64,000 nucleotides of DNA from Antennarius striatus (Eukaryota; Chordata; Actinopteri; Lophiiformes; Antennariidae). Positions 1 through 8,663 of this stretch are shown one piece after another. Location: positions 3,514,001-3,578,000 of the forward strand of contig NC_090781.1 of NCBI RefSeq assembly GCF_040054535.1, in the 5' to 3' direction. The notes under the pieces are model-generated. The model saw only the letters and a program-made list of their open reading frames with translations, was not told the origin of the DNA and searched no databases. Positions within the stretch are counted from its first letter, which is position 1; every line of letters starts with the position of its first letter. Both the position numbers and the translations under genes were made by a program.

Positions 1-642
1 AATGAAAACAGGAAATGACATAACAAAAATAATTGCTCAACTTCATTCTTGTGATTTTGACCTATTGATCAATAAATAGAAAATCAGACAAAGTACCAGA
101 GAGCATACGGTAAGATTGTAGTTACAGAAGAAGCAATTTAGTCATTGCGTGTTTGATTTTCTCACCATTCCATTTATTGTGCAGCTTTGACTGCCAGTCA
201 TTACATCTTACATCGTATAAGTGGAAGAAAGTCCTGAGCTGACAGTATTTCCATCAAAATATTTCAGCTACACCTCAAATGAGGGGTGACTCATGTGGAG
301 GTGTTCATTGACAGGGCTATCACAATAGCTGACACCCATTGAGGTCAGAATATCAGAGTCGTTCAGAGAGATCTGAGTGAGGCTGTTTTCTATTCCTAAC
401 AGTGTAATGAAAGCTGACAGTATTACCTTATGCAACTTATACCACTGCAACCACATTTTACTGCAGCTGGCAGGTATCAGACTCAGCTCAGCATCGTAAT
501 GATGTTAAAGCAGTCAATTTGTCATTGGCCAAGACTTTAATAACAGAGAAATCGCTGGGTTATTTTGTGTTGTTGGACAAAAACACAGTCATTCTTGGTG
601 ATTTTACCATGAGAAAGCCATTAAAACATATTTGTTGCAAAC
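1..642 (-). other. adamts15: adamts15 intron 6 (continues left)
   Basis: No coding homology on either strand. The small frame at 268-456 matches nothing I know. I read this as intron between the KSFREKQC exon and the next exon, which is outside the window. Confidence 0.7.
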
Positions 643-818
643 CTTCGGAGCGAGGACGTAGAAGTATCCAGTCCCGTTGGCACGGCAGATGAGCTTGCAT
701 TTGTCCTTGGGGGAGATCCCTGAGTATTTCGGAACCCAAACCACGGTGGGACCCAGTCTGTTGGTGTTCAGGTTGAAGCCATTGAACGCCTCACACTGCT
801 TCTCTCGGAAACTCTTAC
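643..818 (-). CDS. adamts15: adamts15 coding exon 6: cysteine-rich domain
   Basis: 176 bases, residues 573-630. No long ATG-initiated frame covers it; I read it by hand: [14 protein letters not shown], then [20 protein letters not shown], then YFYVLAPK before a GTTTGC donor. The family expects a VVDGT exon next; it is not in bases 1-642, so the gene continues to the left. Confidence 0.9.
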
Positions 819-3800
819 CTACAAATCCAGTAACAGAATAGACCGATAACTACTCCAGCACTGTTGAATTTACACCCTTAATTACTGTTGTTACATTGGG
901 GATAATGTGGTATAAAAGACTGGTTTTATTCATATTCTTGGTTCATTTTCCAAATGAAAGAATCTGTAACTGTGATGGAGGTATGCATAAAACAAATGCG
1001 TCATTTTTACTCTATCACTTGCCAATTCTAAATGCTGCTGCTGACAGAGTTCTTTCCAAAGCTAGTGAGATAATTAAGCTAACATTAGTACCATTGATTG
1101 GTTGCTAATTTGTGTTTTGCTGATCTCTTGTGTTTCCTGCTAACTCAGTGAAATGTAATACTCTGCAAAAGTGGTCTTAAGAGAAAAAAGTTTTGGGTTA
1201 GCGGGACCTGGTTTTACTTTAGAATAAATGAAGGCTTATGGTTTACGGTTTTGAGAAAGCTAATAACAGACACATCTTCCTAGATGGTAACTAACCATCT
1301 GGCTAAAAGGTTCCAGTTCGGCTATTCAAGTGTCTTGCTGCATGAACATAAACAGAGTTGGGCCTACCTGTGTCTGGACAAGGGTTAAGGTTGCAGGAAC
1401 GATATCTGATGCGAAGGCCGTAACAGTATTTGCCTCCGTTCTCAGGAACAGGGTTGTCACAGTCTCTTTTAGCCAGCTGAACCCCTCCACCACAGCTTCT
1501 TGAACAAACTCCAAATGCACCCCACTTCCCCCAGCGACCATCCACCTGGACAGAGAAAAATGGACCAACTGAGCATCTATCTTCGAAATAATTGGCAGGT
1601 GTGTTCACTGTCCCTCACCTTGATGTCGAGGGTGATGTTTTTATCGGTGCAAGCTCCTTGGTAGCAAACTCTGCCATTGCCACAGTTGGTACCATCTGAC
1701 CAAGGGAAGTGTCGGGTTTGGCAGACGAGCTGGCCACGGGTCTTTCCGGTGCACCAGAGCTTGGAACAGGGCTGCATGTATGGGCAGGGCTTGGAACCGA
1801 TGCCAAAGGCCAGCTCACACTGGCGGTGCAGGTTGTAGCTAGAACCAGGCAGGTTGTCTGAGAGAGACAGATGCTTTTGGGGTTGGTCGAGCAGACAGTC
1901 TCCTGCAGAAATAAAGCGACAACACAAATGTAATGATCAACTGCTTATCTACGTCACAAATATTGATAACACCTGATTATATTTTTATAGAATCAGGTGT
2001 TATCCATCCATCTGTCAGTCTGTCCATTCAACAATCCTTCCATCCTTCCATGGAAGGATTGTTGAATGGTTCTCATTGACTCTGTTGACTTCATCTACAC
2101 CAAACAGATCTGATTGTGTTTTTTTTTTTTATCCATGAGGGCAAAACATGAAATAAATGTTGATGTCATGGACAGGGTGGACCTGAATCTGTGACATCAT
2201 TGAGTCACAGTGTGTTTGCTCCAGCCAGCTGGACACATGCAGGAAGTGTTACTGACCGTGACCTCTGTCCAGGAACTCGGTGATTATGGCTGCACTGCAT
2301 ACAGACCAGGGGCGGCTCCTGTCAATCTGGATCAGCGTTGGAGACATCATGTGATTGTCCTTCAGCTTCCCAAACACCTCCTCACATGCTTTCACATTGT
2401 CGTGGGGCATGTTGAAGACGTGGCCTGAGGGGAGAGAAATACAAGCTTCCAGTAAAGTATTCAAAGTGTTTCTTCATGAATTGACCCTATGGGGCAAGGG
2501 TGTCAAACTAACTCAGTGTAATATAACATAAATGTAACTACTCCTTAATGTTAAATAACTCTGAATTTATTACTTATTCAAGTTACAAACATTACAGTTA
2601 CACAAAAAAACTATGTTTGCTTGTTTCTCTGTTCTAACATAAATCCTTTTAATTAGTCAGGTTATTAAACCCACAGAACTCCATCAATCAAGGATCAAAC
2701 TATCAATGACTAAAGAAAAATAACATCACACACAAGTTAGGACGTTAACTTTGTTCAAAATGGTTTCGTCAGAGTTAAAATGGGTTTGATTACTGCATTG
2801 TGGGAAATGAAGTTTTTGGTAAAAGTACACTTTTGACCTACTTACTTTTAGACACTATTTATGCTCTTGCGGGCCACATTTGGCCCCCGGGCCTTGAGTT
2901 TTTAAAAAAAACATTATTTTTTTTAAGACTGATTCTGATCCCTGATTCTGATTAGTGGCACACTCTAGTTAGTTGAATAGTTGGTTGAATATCATATGTG
3001 TTCACTGGCCCTGAACACACAAACACACAAGGGGCCTGTACGCATGCAGGGGGGAGGTAGAGTGGCGGCCAGCTCCTTTATGGTCCGCCCATATGAGCAA
3101 ACTTGTCAGAGGGATGGCGTCTTGCTCAAGGGCACCTCGGCAGTGCTCCAGAGTTGAGCTGACACCTCCCCCTGTCAGCTCACCTCCGGGTATTTTTTCG
3201 GCGAGAGCGGGAATCGAACCGCTGATCTCAGAACACTGGGCGACCCGCTCTACCACTGAGCCACTGCCGCCCCCAATACACGTACAAGCAAACCTTGGTT
3301 TTTTCCTTCTTTCTTTTACATTTCTCTGATATGTTTCATTACTACACAATTTGATATATAAATGACATTATGAAATAACATATGTTGAAAAAAGGTAGTT
3401 TTCTAGCGTCTTGGAATCGATTAAGACCATTTACATTATTTGTAATGGGAAAAATGTATTTGGACTTCAAACAAATCGGTATTCGAACAGCCTTCAGGAA
3501 CGAACTGTGGTTGGAAACCGAGGTTTGCCTGTACTATAAGCCATTAGTGATAGAGTAAGGCTTTCTGTTGTGGTGATAGTGATTTCTGAGATACTAACAC
3601 AAGAAAGACCAAACATGGAGGAGCTAATGGGTGTCTGGGGGCAAACAGACCATGCTTGGACTGATTTGAGGATAATGTCACACCAGACAGGAATGTGTGA
3701 GAAGATTCAGTTCGGCTCACGTGTTCTAAAACAGCCAACAGGGGAATTCAGTTCCCAAGGAATTCATTTCATTCCCTCAGTACAAACATGTAGTATTTTC

Positions 3801-6196
3801 CAAAGGAACCAGAGTACCCATAAACCCTAGCATATTCAATCAGGAGATGTGATTACTCTACATTTATAAGTAGCGTAAGCCAAAGCGTGTCCTGGGACTC
3901 GGGTCTCAGCCATGATGACTGCATCTGGTTTCAGGCAGGAGTCTCACTTATTCTAAAGCCATCATTAGAGCTGTATCATAAATAGGCTTTGCTCTAAGCA
4001 GAGGGCTTTAGACTTTATGTCATTACATAGCTTTTCATGAAGGATTAGCACCATTCAGCTCCTTACCCATTTTCACCTCTGACAGAACATTGTTCAAGTG
4101 GAATTACACCACATTAAATCAACATCTTTACATTTGGGATAAATTTAGAGTCTTGACTTCCCCGATGAAGATGCCAAATGTGCATCACCATACCTCTAAA
4201 AAGTAGCAGCACCCTTTGCTGGTGGTCTTTGCATTTTAGAGTTGTTGGTGAAACTTTCTTACCAAGTTCATGGGCGGTTGTGAAAGCTGAGGGCAGGCCG
4301 TCATCCTCGATGACAGAGCAGCTCCTCTTTGGGTCACAGATGGTCCCAACGTCAGCCATCCCCAGGGTGTCACAGGTTGTGGCCCCACAAAGATCCTGGT
4401 GACACAGATTTGAGTCTGTAGTGTTGTTATTTTAAAAATCTGACTGGAAAAAAGCTGCAGTCCAAACATGATTTTATGTGTCTGGGCTATAGAGGGAGGA
4501 AGAAGGAGAGGAAGAAGAACTGTGGTTGACTTACTGCTCTAGTCTTAACGAACGCAGGGGGTCTCGACAGCCTCAGTGCGTCAAAATTTTATACTAACCA
4601 ACTTTTTAGACGTTTAATACTATTTAACATAACAGGAAAATCGTTCTGAGATCGACCTGAGCTAAAGCTAAGACTCCAGTTCTCTTTTGTCAGCTGTCAA
4701 TATTCCTGATCAGGGTTTTTGTTCTCATCACATATCAGCGTGATGTTCTGTTCATTCTCAGTGAGTGAACAATGACCTGAGGTCCACCACACTCACCCTC
4801 CAACCCGACAGCCTTTTCCCATTGCAGCAGCTGCACTCGTCGTGCCTCACAAACATAACATTAGACCCTCCTGCATACATTACCATCAGCGTACACACAA
4901 AAACGTGTTTTGAACTGGGGTGAAGTGGACCTAATGCTAAGCAGATATCGGAGGGGGCCTCAGGATCGCCTGCCAGCTGGGATCCGACCGGATGCTGTCA
5001 GGAGTGTCAGCTTTTATCAGTTTGAACGAATGAGCAGGAGAATAGTGGTTCTGAAGGTGTTTATACGGTACAGCCTAGTTCATTTTCTTTCTTTCTTTTT
5101 TTTTTACATGGAGGTCTTTCATGGGAAGAAATTGCTCAGATTCTATTTTCCAGATGCAGAACTAAGACTCCTCATCATCCATCCAGCAGAGATTCACTGA
5201 GTGCGTGTCTGTAGACGCATCAGGGCTGTTTGTCCTCCTGCTTACCTGTCTGGTGAACAGTATGGCCGTGTCCCAGTACTCCGGGTGTTTGTCACTGTGT
5301 TTATTCAGCTTCTTCTGCCAGGAACAGAAGTTGCGCAGAGTCAGGGCGGCGTTACTGGAAACTTTTGGTCCCTTGTCAGCTTCATTCATCACCATGAAGC
5401 CCACCACTACTATGTTGATGGAGTTCAGAATGCTGGGGTGCTTGTAGAGCCGAGCTGCTACTGACATGAGGGTCAGAAGGTAATGCTTGAGGTCATCCCC
5501 GTGAAATTTGGCCATAGATTCGTCTGCCACCACCAGCACTTCCACAAACCGGGGGATGGAGGCGAACCTCTTTGACCTCCCCAGTGTTTTCAACACTTCC
5601 TCAGATAACTGGCCGTGAGCCTCCAGTTTGATGTGCTTGTATTCCTCCAGTGAAATATTGAAGTTGGTGTCAGGTGTGACCACACACCTGCTGGTGGAGT
5701 TGCTGCCGGAGCGCGCAGCGCGTCTCCGTTGGATGACGTGCGTCCTTTGGAAAAGGTTCCCAAATCCAGACGTTACTGATGCGTCCTCAGTCCTGGTGCG
5801 GTTGATGAAATACTCCATCCCATCATAGTAGAACCCCCCGGTCAGACCTGAGCACAGGCTCAGCGCTGCGAAGGAGTCCGGGTCTGCGTTGACATCACCA
5901 GAGTAGAAACACTCTCTGAGGTCAGTGGATGCTGAGGAGCTGCCCTGGGGGGGCCATCTGCTCGGGACAATGAAGCTGGAATCCGGGATGAGGTGGAGGT
6001 AGAACTCCTGTTGAAACGCGCTGAGTGTGAAAACAACGCGCTCCTCGGTCACCTGTTCGCGCCACTGCTGATGCTTCTGATGCTTTGGATGATCCACGCG
6101 GATTGGTGTGCAGAAATCCACCTCCGTGCAGCGTGTCGGATTGAAATAAAGTAGGACTTTGGTGAAAATAATGACGGAGCTGATGAGTAGAGCCAT
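643..6196 (-). CDS. adamts15: ADAMTS15 metalloprotease, 5' six coding exons (partial at left edge)
   Basis: Secreted zinc endopeptidase of the ADAMTS family that cleaves matrix proteoglycans such as versican and aggrecan (family knowledge). Coding exons on the minus strand: 6196-5246, 4395-4263, 2424-2257, 1902-1619, 1545-1368 and 818-643, all with AG/GT borders and consistent phases (0,1,1,0,1,0), giving 630 residues. Order: signal peptide (about 1-23), prodomain, furin site RSKR at 207-210, reprolysin catalytic domain with the zinc site [11 protein letters not shown] (His359, His363, His369) and Met-turn HMMSP, disintegrin-like domain (about 419-512), first thrombospondin repeat (from 513), start of the cysteine-rich region. 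The spacer and C-terminal thrombospondin repeats lie beyond base 1. Stretches such as [16 protein letters not shown] point to ADAMTS15 rather than ADAMTS1, 4, 5 or 8, and the position beside adamts8 agrees. Introns without separate entries (644 to 2256 gaps and 4396-5245) show nothing else I recognise. Confidence 0.95.
1368..1545 (-). CDS. adamts15: adamts15 coding exon 5: central thrombospondin type 1 repeat
   Basis: 178 bases, from residue 513. [20 protein letters not shown] and [13 protein letters not shown] carry the WxxW and CSRSCG signatures of a thrombospondin type 1 repeat. Ends NLNPCPDT plus one base of Gly. Confidence 0.95.
1619..1902 (-). CDS. adamts15: adamts15 coding exon 4: disintegrin-like domain
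   Basis: 284 bases, residues 419-512. Begins [20 protein letters not shown], with regularly spaced cysteines through [20 protein letters not shown] and [16 protein letters not shown]. The acceptor TTTCTGCAG and donor GTGAGG are clear. Confidence 0.95.
1965..2069. repeat. two adjacent perfect hairpins in adamts15 intron 3
   Basis: First hairpin: 14-base arms at 1965-1978 and 1991-2004 with a 12-base loop. Second hairpin: 20-base arms at 2024-2043 and 2050-2069 with a 6-base loop. All arm bases pair. Confidence 0.9.
2257..2424 (-). CDS. adamts15: adamts15 coding exon 3: rest of zinc motif, Met-turn
   Basis: 168 bases, phase 1 at both ends. Begins [20 protein letters not shown], completing HExxHxxGxxHD, followed by [12 protein letters not shown] (Met-turn) and [15 protein letters not shown]. 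The donor is GTCAGT. Confidence 0.95.
2495..2904. mobile_element. hAT-like non-autonomous DNA transposon remnant
   Basis: The left end reads CAAGGGTGTCAAACT and the right end GCGGGCCACATTTGGCCC followed by GGGCCTTGAGTTT. These resemble the two ends of vertebrate hAT/Charlie-type elements, whose ends run CAGGGGTGTCAAACT inward from the left and GGGCCTTGAGTTTGACAC outward at the right. The last bases of the right end are lost. The interior is AT-rich and has no reading frame. Lies in adamts15 intron 2. Confidence 0.5.
3001..3276 (-). mobile_element. tRNA-derived SINE, copy 1
   Basis: On the minus strand the head reads GGCGGCAGTGGCTCAGTGG with an A-box (TGGCTCAGTGGTAGAGC) and a B-box (GGTTCGATTCC) at tRNA-like spacing. 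The body contains the words GCAAGACGCCATCCC and CAGGCCCCTTGTGTG, which recur in the copies near 42.1, 46.8 and 50.9 kb. Inserted in adamts15 intron 2. Apparent reading frames in it are spurious. Confidence 0.75.
3285..3531. mobile_element. pogo/Tigger-like MITE
   Basis: Terminal inverted repeats CAAGCAAACCTTGGTTTTTT at the left and AACCGAGGTTTGCCTG at the right, each flanked by TA (3283-3284 and 3532-3533), the target duplication of Tc1/mariner/pogo elements. About 247 bases, no coding capacity. It starts within ten bases of the SINE head at 3276. Confidence 0.65.
4263..4395 (-). CDS. adamts15: adamts15 coding exon 2: catalytic domain up to the zinc helix
   Basis: 133 bases, residues 318-361 plus one base. 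Reads [20 protein letters not shown], then [20 protein letters not shown], then the first half of the zinc motif (HELG). Same length and phase as exon 3 of the neighbouring adamts8. Confidence 0.95.
5246..6196 (-). CDS. adamts15: adamts15 coding exon 1: signal, prodomain, start of catalytic domain
   Basis: 951 bases, residues 1-317. I chose the ATG at 6196 because it is followed directly by a hydrophobic signal segment ([18 protein letters not shown]). An in-frame ATG at 6328 would add 44 polar residues in front. Prodomain motifs [11 protein letters not shown] and [20 protein letters not shown] are visible, and the furin site RSKR precedes [16 protein letters not shown]. The exon ends with TAILFTRQ at a GTAAG donor. 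It reads straight through the place where adamts8 has its first intron. Confidence 0.95.
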
Positions 6197-6369
6197 CTCT
6201 GCTCCTCTGGAGTAGCGTTGCTTTGCAGGCTGCGGCTCTGTGTTTGCAAGCACTGAAGTTGTGCGCAGTGCTATGCAGCACTCACTGAGCCCCCCCCACT
6301 GCCTTCCAGCTTCATTCTTGTCTTGCATCCGTTTCCTTACTGACCACCCAGTTCTCTCAGCTGCGGACC

Positions 6370-6425
6370 TTTAAAGCCGCGGTTGGGTGTCGTGTTCAAT
6401 GTGCGCGCAGCGTTCAGCTCATTGG
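6370..6425 (-). promoter_or_regulatory. adamts15: possible adamts15 core promoter (TTTAAA and CCAAT)
   Basis: On the minus strand CCAAT at 6425-6421 is followed 46 bases later by TTTAAA at 6375-6370, inside GC-rich DNA just upstream of the coding exon. The spacing fits a CCAAT plus TATA-like promoter with transcription starting near 6340. This is inference from motif spacing only. Confidence 0.35.
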
Positions 6426-7660
6426 CCGGCCGTCCAGGTTTGAGCCGCATCCACTTGGAACTCTCCAAATACTGGTGGTCAGCAGGTGTGGCTTTTCTGT
6501 GACTATTTAATTATAGAATAAAGATAATATTATAAACTTCACTAAAACACAATAAATTAATCCATCTATTTATATATTATTACTTTAGAGTAATAATGAT
6601 TTACAACCAGCTGAACGTTACGCGTCAGACATTCGTGCGTAAAATGACGTGCGGGCCTGGAGCGACATCTGCTGGTACTGCGTGACCACCAGCGCCTCTG
6701 CGAACACGTTGGACAAAATTTGGGGAGCTTTCTACGCGCCACGTTGCCCCTCAACAAATTTGCAGTGCTTTGGCTCCACCTACAGGCACAGGAGTGGAAC
6801 TACAACCCTGTGTCGGTGGGCGAAGAGTCACCGTGAGGTGAGTCGGTGGATGGCATGTCTGGTCTTGTACAGCAGCAGAGAATAATCAAAAATTAAATGC
6901 ATTTTGAGGGCCTCTTGTGGGGCTGGAAGAATAATAATTGTGTTAATTTAATTTAATTTATTTTTAAAATCTTTTTTAAATTAAAGAAGATGAACAAATG
7001 TGTTAATTTAATTTATTTTTTTAATTAAAGATTAATAAATGTGATAATTAAATTATTTTTTTATTTATTTAAATTAAATAAGATTAATAAATGTGTTAAT
7101 TTAAGTTCTTTTTTGTATTTTTAAATGAAAAAAGATAAATCAATGTGTTAATTTAATTTATTTAAAATAATTTAAATGAAAGAAGATTAATAATTGTGTT
7201 AATTCAACTTAAAATTACTTTTAAAAAAACTTTAAGAAGTTATTCTCTGTTATCTTGTGATTAAAATATGGGTTTATTGTGAGTGAATCTTTGCTTAATA
7301 AACTGAAAACTGTTGTGTGTGTGTATCTGTGGGTGGGGGTCAGCTCCCGGCTCACCCCCAGCCCCTGTCCACAGCCTTGAGAGGCTTCGGAGTCTGCGGG
7401 GGGGCCCCTGTCACTCACAGACGGCTCCGAAATATCTCGAGAAGCGGACTTCGAACTATGTGTAGTATAGATGCCTCATAGCACGCTGTGTTAATAATAG
7501 GAGCATGGTTGTCAAGCTATTTCAGACTGGGGGGGGGGGGGGTGTCGATGTATCCTCATTGGATCCCTTTTATTCGTGAGTATCTTGAGAAGTGAGAGTG
7601 GGAGGAGAATTTCCAGCAACCGAGGATATCAAAAATAAACGTCCTCGTGTCCAGAGGAGA
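6426..7660. other. divergent intergenic region between adamts15 and adamts8
   Basis: About 1.3 kb separates the two oppositely transcribed protease genes. It holds the AT-rich array described separately, a G-run near 7531-7543 and a GC-rich block at 7330-7430. There is no protein-coding signal. Confidence 0.7.
6939..7245. repeat. AT-rich tandem array, about six units of about 51 bases
   Basis: The word TGTGTTAATTTA, with small changes, begins units at 6939, 6999, 7040, 7092, 7144 and 7195. The last three periods are 52, 52 and 51 bases. Each unit continues with T-runs and then an AAAGAAGATTAATAA-like stretch. Confidence 0.8.
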
Positions 7661-7668
7661 GAGGGACG

Positions 7669-7676
7669 TATAAATA
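7669..7676 (+). promoter_or_regulatory. adamts8: TATA box of adamts8
   Basis: TATAAATA sits in GC-rich context 272 bases upstream of the chosen ATG, so transcription should start near 7700. The 5' UTR (about 7700-7940) contains a short upstream frame at 7770-7793. The sequence just before the ATG (pyrimidine run then CACAG at 7932-7936) also looks like a splice acceptor, so an alternative 5' exon cannot be excluded. Confidence 0.6.
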
Positions 7677-7940
7677 CCCCCGATGCGTCTGGACTGCAGC
7701 GGTGCAGCTGAGTGGTGCAACAACACCGAGCGCGTTCAGGGGATTAGAAACGGAAACTGAGAGCCTGAAATGCAACATCAAGACACGCTTTGACCAAGAC
7801 AGACTTTAGAGCACCGGAAAACCACCTTCAATCACAAAAGACCAGATCAGAGAGGAGACACCCTCCACTGGAAAAGACACTAATTACACATAAAGGACAT
7901 AAACTGATTTAAAAAAAATCTTTTGTTTTTATCACAGGAG

Positions 7941-8663
7941 ATGTGTTCCATTCTGAATTTGATGTTTTTGCTGCTGTGCGGTGTGAACGCGGCTCTTTCC
8001 ACTCCGTTCGAATCAGAAGATGTTGTACCTGTTCGGATAAACGGAAGGAGCAGCGGCCGCTTCTGGAAACGCAGCGAGGACCCACCGAGATTCATCCTGA
8101 GCGCCTTCGGTCAGGACTTGACCCTCAGCCTCATCCCGGACACCAGCTTTCTGGCGCCCGCCTTCACCATCCAGCGCGTCAAAGCGAGAGATGTTGGAGC
8201 TTTACGCAGCGCTTTACGCACGGATCTCCAGACTTTCATGAACCAGGAGGAGGAGAGTGAAGGTCGACTCAGAAGCTGCTTTTACTCAGGGAACGTAGAT
8301 CAAGATCAGAACTCTGTTGTTTCTGTCAGTTTGTGCTCTGGGATGTTCGGCTCCTTCGTAACGGAGGGGAAAGAGTATTTCATTGAGCCCAAAGTTGGCG
8401 GGGGCCTGGGACAAGACCCCACACAGCAGCTGCATGTCATCAAGAGGAGGACATTCACTAAGACCCCCGGTGTTCCCCTCCTGTTTGATCATGCGGCAGC
8501 GGAGAGCCGACCGGAGGGGTTGAATGAGGAAAGCTTTACGCACGACCGGAGTGACGCGCAGAGGGAACCTCGCCGGAGACGCTTTGTTTCCGCTCCGCGC
8601 TTCATAGAGACGCTGGTGGTAGCAGACTCCACCATGACCCACTTCTATGGAGATGAAATAAAG
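7941..8663 (+). CDS. adamts8: adamts8 coding exon 1: signal, prodomain, furin site
   Basis: 723 bases, residues 1-241. The ATG at 7941 starts [18 protein letters not shown], a good signal peptide; the upstream in-frame region has no other [22 protein letters not shown] marks pro-peptide cleavage. Ends YGDEIK at a GTCAGA donor. Confidence 0.93.

Noticed and set aside
3030..3276. A functional tRNA gene on the minus strand
   Set aside because: A and B boxes are present, but there is no consistent cloverleaf and the sequence continues as a SINE body that recurs elsewhere in the window.
3002..3349. 115-residue minus-strand frame
   Set aside because: It lies within the tRNA-derived SINE; the frame is a by-product of the repeat.
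7923..7940. Upstream start for adamts8 before the ATG at 7941
   Set aside because: The codon at 7923 is TTG, not ATG; the ATG at 7941 begins a clean signal peptide.
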